The notes: a model not told the origin generated them from the sequence alone. DNA of 64,000 nucleotides from Miltoncostaea sp050250915 (GCA_050250915.1 JBFWNT010000008.1:62001-126000), one strand, 5' to 3'. Counted from the stretch's first letter, positions 7,576-15,539 are shown. Numbers and translations are program-made.

Positions 7576-8040
7576 TCAGTGGGCGTAGGGGTGCCCGGCC
7601 GCGATGGTCAGCGCCCGGTAGAGCTGCTCGGTCAGGACGACCCGGGCGAGCTGGTGGGGCATCGTGAGCGGGCCCAGCGACAGGCGCTCGTCGCACTCCG
7701 CCGCCAGGGCCGCGTCCAGGCCGGCGGCGCCGCCGATCAGGAACGCGACCGGCCGCTCGTCCATGCGCCGCTCCAGCCAGCGCGCGAAGGCCTCGCTCGA
7801 CGCCGGCGCGCGGCCGTCCGGGTCGAGCGCGACCCGCCGCGCGCGCGGCAGCAGCCGGGCCCGCAGGCGCTCGGCCTCCGCCGCCCGGGCCCGGTCCTCG
7901 CCTCGCTGGATGGGCTCCGCCGCCACCTCGTCCACGCGCAGCCCCGCAAGGCGGTCGACCCGCTCCTGGTACAGCGCCCCCGGGGCCTCGTGCGGGGGGC
8001 GCAGCCGCCCGACGCAGGCGAGCTGGAGCCGTGGGGCGCG
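7576..8040 (-). CDS. rlmH: 23S rRNA (pseudouridine-1915 N3) methyltransferase RlmH
   Basis: SPOUT-family enzyme that methylates pseudouridine 1915 of 23S rRNA. Recognised by LQLACVGRL at the N-terminus, VALDPDGR...SSEAFARWLE, FLIGGAAGLD for the SAM knot, and the typical end SLGPLTMPHQLARVVLTEQLYRAL...GHPYAH. Length of about 150 residues fits. The gene begins directly after the M48 protease stop (8052-8054), so it is probably translationally coupled; no ATG, GTG or TTG lies in frame near the expected start and the exact start codon is unresolved. Confidence 0.9.
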   Translation of the reverse strand, partial: RAPRLQLACVGRLRPPHEAPGALYQERVDRLAGLRVDEVAAEPIQRGEDRARAAEAERLRARLLPRARRVALDPDGRAPASSEAFARWLERRMDERPVAFLIGGAAGLDAALAAECDERLSLGPLTMPHQLARVVLTEQLYRALTIAAGHPYAH

Positions 8041-8051
8041 GCGGCCCGCGG

Positions 8052-9356
8052 CTAGCCGCCCTGCTGCTGCTCGGCCCGCAGCGCCAGCCCGATCCGCTGG
8101 AGCGCGGTGGGGTGGGTGCCGAACCACAGCTGGATGCCCTCGGGGGTGTCGGGGACGCCGAGCGACCGCTCCACCAGCCCCTGCTGCAGCCCGATGTCGG
8201 CCTGCGGGTCGCCCGAGAGCTGCAGGCCGCGCCAGTCGGCCTCGGTCTCGTAGGCGCGGCTCACCCAGTTGGCCAGCGGGGCGCTCGCGGCGCCGATCAC
8301 CGCCGCCGCCGCCGCGGCGATGGCGACCCGCCGCACCACCACGTCGCAGCCGCCCGCGCCGCGGCCCGGCCGGTCGAACCCGGTGCGCCAGCCGACGATC
8401 GCGAAGATCAGGAGGCACCCCGGCACCGCCAGGGCCGCGCCCCAGGTGGATCCCTTCAGCACGTGGTGGCGCTCCACGTGCGCCAGCTCGTGGGCCACCA
8501 CCATCCGCACCTGGTCCTCCGGGAAGTCCCGGAGCAGGGTGTCGTAGAGAACGATGTGACGGCTTCCGCCCAGGCCGGAGACGTACGCGTTCGCGGCAGT
8601 GGTGCGCGTGCTGGCGTCGTTGACCTTCACGTCGTCGGCCGGGACGCCGGCCTTGCGGGCGATCTCCAGGATCTGCGCCGACAGCTGCGGGTCGTCCAGC
8701 GGGTGCGTCTTCTGGAAGAGCGGCTCCAGCAGCAGCGGCGAGAGCAGGGACGTCAGGTAGATGAGCCCGCCGACGCCGGCGGCCAGCGCCGCCCACCACA
8801 TCCGCGGGAGACGCCCGATCGCGACCGCCGCGCCCGTCCCGACCAGCGCGCCGATCACCACCGACACGCCGAGCCCCTTGCCCAGGTCGGCGGCCCATCC
8901 GGGGACCGGCTGGGTGACGATGCCGTAGTCGCGGCCCCACGCGTAGCGCGCGCCCGTGAGCGGCAGCCCCGCCAGGAAGGTGGCCACCGAGATCCCCGCG
9001 CCGGTGAGCGCACCCGCCCGCCAGTACCGCGCCCGCGCGGCCCGCACCACCAGCGGCCGCCAGTAGCCGCCGAGCATCGCGAGCGCGACGGTGGTGACGG
9101 CGGCGACCGGGATCCCGATCACGGCCATCGTCCACACGCCGCGCCGGTAGTCGCGGTTGCGGGCGAGCTCGGCCGGATCGAACCAGTCGGTCAGGCGCGC
9201 AGCCGGGACGTCGGGCACGCCCTGGCTCCACAGCTTCCAGCGCAGCAGCGCGGCGATGCCGGCCGCGCCGACGACGGCCGCCCCCGCGAGCGCGGCGGCC
9301 CGCCCGCGCCGTCCCTGCGGGAGCCATCTGACGGGCTTCTGCCGCGGCCGGCGCAC
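8052..9356 (-). CDS. M48-family (Ste24-like) membrane zinc metalloprotease
   Basis: A 434-residue integral membrane peptidase. The N-terminal half has several membrane segments; AANAYVSGLGGSRHIVLYDTLL precedes the zinc site VVAHELAHVERHH (HExxH), and the third ligand is in YETEADWRGL. This is the CAAX protease/Ste24 arrangement. The start is taken at GTG 9356 because TACGAT lies 6 bases upstream; the frame extends to 9410 but would then overlap the divergent phosphoesterase. rlmH follows without a gap. Role probably membrane protein quality control or peptide processing. Confidence 0.88.
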   Translation of the reverse strand: MRRPRQKPVRWLPQGRRGRAAALAGAAVVGAAGIAALLRWKLWSQGVPDVPAARLTDWFDPAELARNRDYRRGVWTMAVIGIPVAAVTTVALAMLGGYWRPLVVRAARARYWRAGALTGAGISVATFLAGLPLTGARYAWGRDYGIVTQPVPGWAADLGKGLGVSVVIGALVGTGAAVAIGRLPRMWWAALAAGVGGLIYLTSLLSPLLLEPLFQKTHPLDDPQLSAQILEIARKAGVPADDVKVNDASTRTTAANAYVSGLGGSRHIVLYDTLLRDFPEDQVRMVVAHELAHVERHHVLKGSTWGAALAVPGCLLIFAIVGWRTGFDRPGRGAGGCDVVVRRVAIAAAAAAVIGAASAPLANWVSRAYETEADWRGLQLSGDPQADIGLQQGLVERSLGVPDTPEGIQLWFGTHPTALQRIGLALRAEQQQGG

Positions 9357-9362
9357 CCGTCT

Positions 9363-9368
9363 ATCGTA
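9363..9368 (-). promoter_or_regulatory. -10 element of the M48 protease gene
   Basis: Minus-strand TACGAT, 6 bases before GTG 9356; leaderless spacing. Confidence 0.5.
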
Positions 9369-9403
9369 GCCCCGGACCGCGTCCCTCCCGAGAGGTCCCG
9401 CCA

Positions 9404-10135
9404 CTGGCACCGATCGCCATCCTGAGCGACATCCACGGCAACCGCCAGGCCCTGGACGCGACGCTGCGCGCCGCCCGGGAGGCGGGCGCCACCACGTGGT
9501 GGTGCCTCGGCGACATCGTGGGCTACGGCGCCGACCCCAGCCACTGCCTCGCCCGCTCGCGGGAGGCGGCGCGGTGCATCGGCGGCAACCACGACCTCGG
9601 CGTGACCGGCGAGGTCTCCCTGGACGTGTTCGCCGACCTGGCGAGCGACGCGATCGTGTGGACGCGGCAGGCCCTCGGGGAGGCCGGCCGGGCGAAGCTG
9701 CGCGACCTCTCGCCCGCCGACATCGACGGCGCCGTCCCCCTATACCACGCCAGCCCGCGCGACCCCGTGTGGGAGTACATCCTCACCGTCGAGCAGGCGC
9801 GCGAGGCGCTGGAGCACCGGCGCGTGCCGCTGACCCTCGTGGGCCACACGCACATCCCGTACGCGTGGACGCTCACGTCCGACGGCGCGATGCGCGACGT
9901 CGGCGTCCCCGCGGGCGGGGTGCTGGACGTGAGCGAGGGGCGGTGGCTCGTGAACCCCGGGTCGGTGGGCCAGCCGCGCGACCACGACGCCCGCGCCGCC
10001 TGGGCGCTCCTGGACCTGGAGGCCCGGACGATCACGTTCCGCCGCACCCCCTACGACGTCGCCGCCGCCCAGAACGCGATCCTCCGCGCCGGCCTGCCGG
10101 CGCTGCTGGCGACGCGGCTCTCCGAGGGCAGGTGA
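9404..10135 (+). CDS. Metallophosphoesterase, CTG start
   Basis: Calcineurin-like phosphoesterase of the YfcE/MJ0936-like type. All metal motifs are present: ILSDIHGN at residues 6-13, CLGDIVGYG, GGNHD, and VGHTHIPY with PGSVGQPR near the end. Homologues begin within a few residues of the first motif, and the only start-like codon there is CTG 9404 (giving MAPIAILSDIHGN), with a ribosome site gagagg 8 bases upstream; GTG 9518 would remove the first metal motif. The NifS-like gene overlaps the stop by four bases (GTGA). Substrate unknown. Confidence 0.88.
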   Translation: MAPIAILSDIHGNRQALDATLRAAREAGATTWWCLGDIVGYGADPSHCLARSREAARCIGGNHDLGVTGEVSLDVFADLASDAIVWTRQALGEAGRAKLRDLSPADIDGAVPLYHASPRDPVWEYILTVEQAREALEHRRVPLTLVGHTHIPYAWTLTSDGAMRDVGVPAGGVLDVSEGRWLVNPGSVGQPRDHDARAAWALLDLEARTITFRRTPYDVAAAQNAILRAGLPALLATRLSEGR

Positions 10136-11295
10136 CCCGCACCGCCTACCTCGACCACGCCGCCGCGTCCCCCCTCGACCCGCGCGTCCGGGAGGCGATG
10201 CTCCCATGGCTCGGCGAGCGCTTCGGCAGCCCGTCCAGCCTGCACGAGTGGGGCCGGGCGCCGGCGGAGGCGGTCGAGGAGGCCCGCGCGCAGGTCGCCG
10301 CGCTGGCGGGGGCCGAACCCGACTGGGTGGTGTTCACGTCCGGCGCCACGGAGGCGCGGAACCTGGCGGTCACCGGCCTGCTGTCGGCCAACCGCGGCCT
10401 GGGGCGCCACGTGGTGGCGTCGGCCGTCGAGCATCCGGCCACCCTGGCGGTGTGCCGCACCGCGGCGCGCGAGGGCGCCGTCCTGGACCTGGTGGGCGTC
10501 GACGGCGAGGGCCGCATCGACCCGCCCGCCCTCGGCGCCGCCGTGCGCGACGACACCACCCTGGTCTGCGCCGTCCACGGGCAGCCCGACATCGGGACGC
10601 TCCAGGACGCGGCCGCCTGCGTCGCCGCCGTCCGCGCCGCCCGCCCCGAGGCCCGGGTGGTGGTCGACGCCGGCGAGACGGCCGGGCTGGTGCCGGTCGA
10701 CGCGGCCGGGTGGGGCGCCGACGCCGTCGTGGTGGGCGGCGGCCCCGTGGGCGCGCCGCCCTCGACGGGGGCGCTGCTCGTGCGGCCCGGGGCCCGGATC
10801 CACCCCGTCCTCGGCGGCGGCCTCCAGGAGGGCGGCAAGCGGGCGGGGGCGGAGGACGTGCCGGGCATCGTCGCGCTGGGCACGGCCGCGCGGATCGCGC
10901 GACGGGAGATGGAGGCCCGCGCGGCGCGCGCCCGCGCGCTGGCCGCGACGCTCACGGCGGGCCTGCTGGCCGTGCCGGACGTGCGCCTCAACGGCAGCGC
11001 CGGCGACCGCATCCCCGGGCACGTGCAGGTGTCGGCCGGCTGGGTGGAGGGCGAGGCCCTGGCGCTGGCGCTCGCCGCCCGCGGCGTCGCCGTCTCGCCC
11101 GGATCGGCCTGCACCGTGCACGGCGGCAAGGCGGCCCCGGCGCTCGAGGCGATCGGTCTGGAGCCGCCGTGGACGCACTCCGCCGTGCTGTTCACGCTGC
11201 GCCACACGACGACGGAGGACGAGGTGGCCCACGCCGTCGCCGCGTTCGCCGCGTCGGTCGCGGCGCTGCGGGCGATGAGCCCCCTCACGCCGTGA
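10132..11295 (+). CDS. Cysteine desulfurase homologue lacking the PLP lysine
   Basis: Class V aminotransferase-fold protein of NifS/IscS length (387 residues). YLDHAAASPL, FTSGATEARN, AVEHPATL, DIGTLQD, VDAGETAG, and SPGSACTVHGG with the persulfide-type Cys at 327 align with cysteine desulfurases. Where these have SxHK with the Schiff-base lysine, this protein has VVVGGGPVGAPPS (about residues 199-211): His becomes Gly and Lys becomes Pro. The Gln that contacts PLP is Glu. Classical desulfurase chemistry is therefore unlikely; it may be a sulfur-carrier partner or scaffold for the downstream TusA-like protein. GTG start overlaps the phosphoesterase stop. Confidence 0.85.
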   Translation: MTRTAYLDHAAASPLDPRVREAMLPWLGERFGSPSSLHEWGRAPAEAVEEARAQVAALAGAEPDWVVFTSGATEARNLAVTGLLSANRGLGRHVVASAVEHPATLAVCRTAAREGAVLDLVGVDGEGRIDPPALGAAVRDDTTLVCAVHGQPDIGTLQDAAACVAAVRAARPEARVVVDAGETAGLVPVDAAGWGADAVVVGGGPVGAPPSTGALLVRPGARIHPVLGGGLQEGGKRAGAEDVPGIVALGTAARIARREMEARAARARALAATLTAGLLAVPDVRLNGSAGDRIPGHVQVSAGWVEGEALALALAARGVAVSPGSACTVHGGKAAPALEAIGLEPPWTHSAVLFTLRHTTTEDEVAHAVAAFAASVAALRAMSPLTP

Positions 11296-11582
11296 GCGCC
11301 CGGGTGGTCGACGCCCTCGGCACCTGGTGCCCGGTGCCGATCCACCTGATCGACCGCGCCGCCCGCCGTGCGGCTCCGGGGGACGTCATCGAGCTGCTCG
11401 CCGACGACCCCCTCATCGAGGTCGACCTGCCCGCCTGGTGCCACAGCTCGGGCAACCGGCTGCTCGAGCTGCGGCGGGACGGCGATGGCTGGGTGGGGCG
11501 GATCGCCGTCAGGCGGGGTGCGGACCGTGACGGCCATGCGCCACCGCGTGACCCCGCCCCCGGGCGATCAGCCACCGGTTGA
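11292..11582 (+). CDS. TusA-family sulfur carrier
   Basis: A 96-residue SirA/TusA-like protein. VDALGTWCPVPIHLIDRA has the CPxP motif whose Cys carries the persulfide; LLADDPLIEVDLPAWC matches the second half of the fold. The last 25 residues are an extra Arg/Pro-rich tail. GTG start overlaps the NifS-like stop by four bases, so the two are translated together. Its last 74 bases are antisense to the 3' end of the DUF4396 gene. Likely receives or passes sulfur for tRNA thiolation or cofactor use; the donor is unclear given the defective partner. Confidence 0.85.
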   Translation: MSARVVDALGTWCPVPIHLIDRAARRAAPGDVIELLADDPLIEVDLPAWCHSSGNRLLELRRDGDGWVGRIAVRRGADRDGHAPPRDPAPGRSATG

Positions 11583-11961
11583 CCGGCACCGCCACCAGGA
11601 AGGCCACCAGCAGGGCGAGCGCCAGGGCGCCCCAGAACAGGGCGTCGCCCAGGCCCGCGCCCATCGCGCCCGGCACGAGCAGCATCACGCCGTTGTCGAC
11701 CGCCTCCATCACGGCGATCGAGACCGTGTCGGCGGCCAGCGCCACCGCGGCCGCGGCGCCTAGCCCCATGCCCCCGCGCACCAGGCCGGACCCGGTGAAC
11801 GCGTAGCCGGCCAGGAACGCCAGCCCGATGGCGAGGGCCATCGTGGGGGCGGTCCCCCACCCCAGGGCGGTGCCGATCGCCAGGCCGGCGACCTCGCCGA
11901 CGGCGCAGCCGGTGAGGCAGTGCAGCGTGGCGCGCATCGCCATCGTGGTCAGCGGGTCCAC
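11509..11961 (-). CDS. DUF4396 membrane protein
   Basis: A 150-residue protein with four hydrophobic helices. The start LHCLTGCAVGEVAGLAIGTAL is the DUF4396 hallmark (HCxxGCxxGExxG), and His, Cys and Glu of this motif could bind metal. GTG 11961 is chosen because GGGAGGT stands 5 bases upstream; the frame runs further to 12015 without signals. The tail is His/Arg-rich (RGHAVAHGRHGPHPA). A CsoR/RcnR-like operator lies upstream. In other genomes the family often travels with metal resistance genes, so a metal-linked role is plausible but unproven. Confidence 0.8.
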   Translation of the reverse strand: MDPLTTMAMRATLHCLTGCAVGEVAGLAIGTALGWGTAPTMALAIGLAFLAGYAFTGSGLVRGGMGLGAAAAVALAADTVSIAVMEAVDNGVMLLVPGAMGAGLGDALFWGALALALLVAFLVAVPVNRWLIARGRGHAVAHGRHGPHPA

Positions 11962-11983
11962 GGGGCACCTCCCGGCTCGTCTT

Positions 11984-12015
11984 GATACTCCCCCCAAGTA
12001 TCTACACCGTGTCAA
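11984..12015 (-). promoter_or_regulatory. CsoR/RcnR-type operator within a promoter
   Basis: Positions 11984-12002 form an inverted repeat GATACT/AGTATC around a run of six C (G on the minus strand), i.e. TACT-C6-A-AGTA. This is the layout of RcnR/CsoR/FrmR-family operators. On the minus strand TTGACA (12010-12015) lies just upstream, and GAGTAT/TATC-like bases inside the palindrome could be the -10, so a bound repressor would block the DUF4396 promoter. No csoR gene is visible in the window. Confidence 0.55.
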
Positions 12016-12113
12016 GCGACCGCCGCGATCGTGAGCCGGTCTTTACACGGGCGAGGCCGATCGACGAGCATCGCCCGGATCTCGCGACCGGGGCCCCCGA
12101 CCCGCCGATCCGA

Positions 12114-12824
12114 GTGCCCGAGGAGGAGCCCATCCCCAGCGCCACGAGCCGCCGTACCGCCGCCGCCCTGATCGTCCTGGCCGTCGTGCTGGTGAACGTC
12201 GCGTTCATCGGCCTGGGGTCGGTGTTCGAGTACCCCGACGTCCTCCAGGAGCCGGCGGCCGAGATCCTGTCCCGGTTCAAGGACGACGAGGGCGCGATCG
12301 TGTCGCTGTTCCTGGCGCTCGCGGCCGGAGCCGCGCTGCTCGCGCCCATCGCGATCCTGGTGGGGCGCATCGCCGGCAACGAGCTGGGGCGCCTGTCGAT
12401 CTGGGTCGGGATCGTCGCCGCCGCGGTCCAGGTGATCGGCCTCATGCGGTGGCCGCTGATCGTCCCGTCGCTGGCCGACGACGGCGACGTCGACACGTTC
12501 GACACCGTCCACACCGTGATGGGCACGATCATCGGCGAGACGCTCGGCTATCTCCTGACTGCCGCCTGGACGGTCCTGGTGCTCCACGCCCTGGCACGCC
12601 GGCTCGCGGGCCGCTGGTTCTGGTTCCTGGGCCTCGCCTCCGCCGTCCTGATCGCCGTCGGCGTCTTCGTCCCGCTCGACCTCCCCGGCGCCGACATGGC
12701 GAACTTCGTCGGCTACATCCTCTGGTCGGTCTGGCTCCTGGCGCTGGCGGTGCTCCTGTGGCGCCGGCCCGCGTCCGCCGCGGGCCCTCGCATGATCACG
12801 CCGGTGATGCCCGCGGCGCACTGA
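12114..12824 (+). CDS. DUF4386-like membrane protein
   Basis: About 236 residues with six hydrophobic segments. The arrangement of a first helix (ALIVLAVVLVNVAFIGLG), a soluble loop, and later WPLIVPSLAD...VHTVMGTIIGETLGYLL resembles DUF4386 proteins. The start is uncertain: GTG 12114 is used, but a strong gaggaggag ribosome site at 12119-12127 lies inside it and points to a start near 12131, where only ATC is present. Divergent from the DUF4396 gene across the metal-type operator. Function unknown. Confidence 0.65.
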   Translation: MPEEEPIPSATSRRTAAALIVLAVVLVNVAFIGLGSVFEYPDVLQEPAAEILSRFKDDEGAIVSLFLALAAGAALLAPIAILVGRIAGNELGRLSIWVGIVAAAVQVIGLMRWPLIVPSLADDGDVDTFDTVHTVMGTIIGETLGYLLTAAWTVLVLHALARRLAGRWFWFLGLASAVLIAVGVFVPLDLPGADMANFVGYILWSVWLLALAVLLWRRPASAAGPRMITPVMPAAH

Positions 12825-12898
12825 GCGCCCGGGCGTGTGGCGGCGGCGCGCGCCGCCGTCGTACGCTCGATCCTCGGTGCATCACACAGGGGGACGAG

Positions 12899-13189
12899 AT
12901 GGCCTACGGCGTCGTTCACCACTTCCCTCAGGGCACGAGGGAGCAGTACGAGGCATCGCTCGCGGCGGTGCATCCCGGCCCGGACACCCTGCCCGACGGG
13001 CAGGTCTTCCACGCCGCCGGGCCCGGGGATGGCGGCGGCTGGACGATCGTCGCGATCCACGACACGCGGGAGAGCTGGGAGCGGTTCCGCGACGAGGTCC
13101 TGCTGCCCGCGCTGGGCGCGGGGGTCGAGGGCGGCTTCACGACGCCCCCCGAGGAGCGCACGTTCGATATCGACCGCCGCATGCCCTGA
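12899..13189 (+). CDS. Small ABM-like hypothetical protein
   Basis: A 96-residue soluble protein starting MAYGVVHHFPQGTREQYEAS, with WTIVAIHDTRESWERFRDEVLLPAL. This pattern (beta strand, helix, beta strand with a W-F-x-D-E-x-L helix) is that of small ferredoxin-like/ABM-type domains common in actinobacteria. No catalytic residues can be named. ATG start preceded by a gggggacgag ribosome site. It stands alone between the DUF4386 gene and the radical SAM gene. Confidence 0.7.
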   Translation: MAYGVVHHFPQGTREQYEASLAAVHPGPDTLPDGQVFHAAGPGDGGGWTIVAIHDTRESWERFRDEVLLPALGAGVEGGFTTPPEERTFDIDRRMP

Positions 13190-13201
13190 CGCCGGCCCCT
13201 T

Positions 13202-13223
13202 GCGAACACATGTTCGCTAGGGT
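13202..13223 (+). promoter_or_regulatory. LexA (SOS) box and -10 element
   Basis: GCGAACA-CA-TGTTCGC at 13202-13217 matches the actinobacterial LexA site CGAAC-N4-GTTCG exactly in both half-sites. TAGGGT follows at 13218-13223, 6 bases before ATG 13230. Bound LexA would cover the promoter, so the radical SAM gene should be induced by DNA damage. Confidence 0.75.
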
Positions 13224-13229
13224 GCGGTC

Positions 13230-14291
13230 ATGGGCCGGGCTCCCACCGACGGATCCGAGCAGTTCCGCTGGCGCTTGGCGGGCGACGACGGCGGGCAGGC
13301 CCGCCTGCTCGCCGGCGCCGAGCGGCACGAGGGCCGCGGCGAGCTGGCGGGCCTGGAGCTGCTGCACGTCCGCGCGAAGTCGATCGTCAACCGCGTGCCC
13401 GACGCGTCGCCCGTGCCGTTCACGTGGACGCTCAACCCGTACAGGGGCTGCAGCCACGCCTGCGTCTACTGCTTCGCACGCCCCACCCACGAGTACCTGG
13501 GCTTCGACATCGGGCAGGACTTCGACCGCCGGATCGTGGTGAAGGTCAACGCGGTCGAACGGCTCCGCGCCGAGCTCCGCGCGCCGCGCTGGGCGGGCGA
13601 GGAGATCGCCATGGGAACCAACACCGACCCGTACCAGCCGGTGGAGGGGCGCTACCGGCTCACGCGCGGCGTCATCGAGGTGCTGGCGGAGGCGGGGAAC
13701 CCCTTCTCGATCCTCACCAAGTCCACGCTCATCGGCCGGGACATCGACCTGCTGGCCGAGGCCGCCGCGCGCACCGAGGTGAGCACCGCGTTCTCGATTG
13801 GCTGCCTGGACGAGGACGTCTGGCGGGCGGTGGAGCCGAACACGCCCAACCCCGTGCGGCGCGTCGAGACGGTCGCCCGGCTGGCCGACGCCGGCCTGCC
13901 GTGCGGCGTGCTGATGGCGCCGATCCTGCCCGGCATCTCCGACGACCCGGCCCAGATCGAGGCCGTGGTGCGGGCGTGCGTGGAGGCGGGCGCCACGGCC
14001 ATCACGCCCATCCTGCTGCACCTGCGCCCCGGCGTGCGCGAGCACTACCTGTCGTGGCTCGAGGCGCGCCGCCCCGAGCTGATGCCCGAGATGCGCCGCC
14101 GCTACCGCCGTGCATACGCCGCGAGCGAGGAGCGCGAGCGGCTGTCGGCGATGGTCCGCGACATGGTCGCCCGGCACGGCGGGCTGCGGCGGCCGCGGCG
14201 GAATCGGTTCGACTTCCGGGACGGGCGGCGCGCCGGGAGCGCACCTCCGGAGCCCCGTCTGCAGGGGGTCCAGATGAGCTTGCTCTCATAA
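13230..14291 (+). CDS. Rv2578c-type radical SAM protein (SplB-like)
   Basis: A 353-residue radical SAM enzyme. LNPYRGCSHACVYCFARPTHEY carries the CxxxCxxC cluster that binds the 4Fe-4S, followed by GTNTDPYQPVE, SILTKSTLIGRD and LMAPILPGISD, as in the Rv2578c family, which is related to spore photoproduct lyase. Substrate unknown, but the LexA box directly upstream links it to DNA damage. The start ATG is 6 bases after the -10 element and has no ribosome site, so the mRNA is probably leaderless. The last 40 residues are basic and variable. Confidence 0.92.
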   Translation: MGRAPTDGSEQFRWRLAGDDGGQARLLAGAERHEGRGELAGLELLHVRAKSIVNRVPDASPVPFTWTLNPYRGCSHACVYCFARPTHEYLGFDIGQDFDRRIVVKVNAVERLRAELRAPRWAGEEIAMGTNTDPYQPVEGRYRLTRGVIEVLAEAGNPFSILTKSTLIGRDIDLLAEAAARTEVSTAFSIGCLDEDVWRAVEPNTPNPVRRVETVARLADAGLPCGVLMAPILPGISDDPAQIEAVVRACVEAGATAITPILLHLRPGVREHYLSWLEARRPELMPEMRRRYRRAYAASEERERLSAMVRDMVARHGGLRRPRRNRFDFRDGRRAGSAPPEPRLQGVQMSLLS

Positions 14292-14371
14292 CATCGCTCT
14301 AGCCTCTCCGGCGGACTGTCGGCTATACCGACCAGATTCGTTCGACGAGTGGAGGGCGCAATGGCGCCCCC

Positions 14372-15535
14372 GTGGACCTCCCCGCATCGATCCGCCTGGT
14401 GGGGACCCCGTTCGGCGGCGGGTCCTACGGGTGGGGCATCGACGGCCTGGCCGCCTACACGCTGAGCCCCGTCGCCGGCGCCCCGGTCAACAGCGCGCTC
14501 ACGCCCACCTGCCGCGAGGACAACGCGCCCTTCGCCGAGGCGGGCGCCCCCGCCGCCGGACCGTCCGCGTTCGCACCCGCCGGCACGCCGATCGGCGGTT
14601 CGGTCACCGGCACCGTCAACTGCTCGGGGCTCAACGCGTCGGCCGCCGGCTTCTCGGCGGGCATCAGCACCGGCTGGCAGGACGTGATCGACCTCAGCTC
14701 CGCGAACAACGCGTACTTCGAGATCGCCGGCGTCGCCCCGGGCGAGGGCACCTTCCGCGCCCGCGTCGACCCCACCGGCGCGGTCGCGCAGGGCGGCGGC
14801 GGCGCAGCCAACGACACCGACCTGCGGCCGATCGACGTCCCCGGCGTCGTGGCCGACCAGAAGGCCGCGGTCCTGACCGCCGCCGGCAAGGCGTCGCTGC
14901 AGCTGTCGGCGCAGATCCGCGAGCCCCAGGTCCGCGGGCGCCGGGTGACCGCCGCCTCGCCGGCCAACGGCGCGGACGCCGCGCCGGCGACCGCGACGCT
15001 TCGCTACTCCATCGCGACGCCCCCCGCCAAGGGGACGGCCGCCGTCTCCCCCGCCGGCGCCGTGACGTACGACTCGTCCGCCGCCCCGGTCGCGGACACC
15101 TTCACGGTCGTGGCCGAGGACTCCCGCGGGCTGCGCAGCGCACCGGCCAAGGTCTTCATCGATCCGCCCGGCAGCCCCCGCCGCGTGACGCTGGGACGCC
15201 CGGACATCACCAAGACCGTCCTTCGGAAGTCGTTGCGCCTCGGGGTCGGCACGTCCCGTTCGTTCACGATCAAGGTGCCGAAGGGCCAGAAGCAGGCCAC
15301 GTTCACGGCCAGCTGGAACGGCGGTACCTTCGGGATCGGCATCCGCAAGCCGGGCACCAGGAAGGAGATCCGCAAGAACGCGCGCGGCATCACCCTCTCG
15401 AAGGCCCGCACGTTCCGCTCCCTCAAGGTGACGAGCCCGAAAGCGGGGGCGTGGCGCTTCACGGTCACGCGCAAGGCGGGCGGTCCGCGCCTCACCACCG
15501 CCACCATCCGGGCGACCCTGGTGCAGTCGGGCTGA
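14372..15535 (+). CDS. Surface-type protein with Ig-like middle, possibly frameshifted at its 5' end
   Basis: About 387 residues, no family recognised. The N-terminal half is Ala/Gly/Pro-rich; the middle (ATLRYSIATPPAKGTAAV...VAEDSRG) looks like a bacterial Ig-like cadherin repeat; the C-terminus (KVPKGQKQATFTASWNGG) is a pre-peptidase-like beta domain. No signal peptide. A strong ribosome site and ATG at 14361 (gtggagggcgcaatggcg) is out of frame by one base across a run of five C at 14367-14371; one extra C would give MAPPVDLPASIRLVG. Either a sequencing error, a frameshift mutation or a GTG start at 14372. Confidence 0.6.
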   Translation: MDLPASIRLVGTPFGGGSYGWGIDGLAAYTLSPVAGAPVNSALTPTCREDNAPFAEAGAPAAGPSAFAPAGTPIGGSVTGTVNCSGLNASAAGFSAGISTGWQDVIDLSSANNAYFEIAGVAPGEGTFRARVDPTGAVAQGGGGAANDTDLRPIDVPGVVADQKAAVLTAAGKASLQLSAQIREPQVRGRRVTAASPANGADAAPATATLRYSIATPPAKGTAAVSPAGAVTYDSSAAPVADTFTVVAEDSRGLRSAPAKVFIDPPGSPRRVTLGRPDITKTVLRKSLRLGVGTSRSFTIKVPKGQKQATFTASWNGGTFGIGIRKPGTRKEIRKNARGITLSKARTFRSLKVTSPKAGAWRFTVTRKAGGPRLTTATIRATLVQSG

Positions 15536-15539
15536 CACG

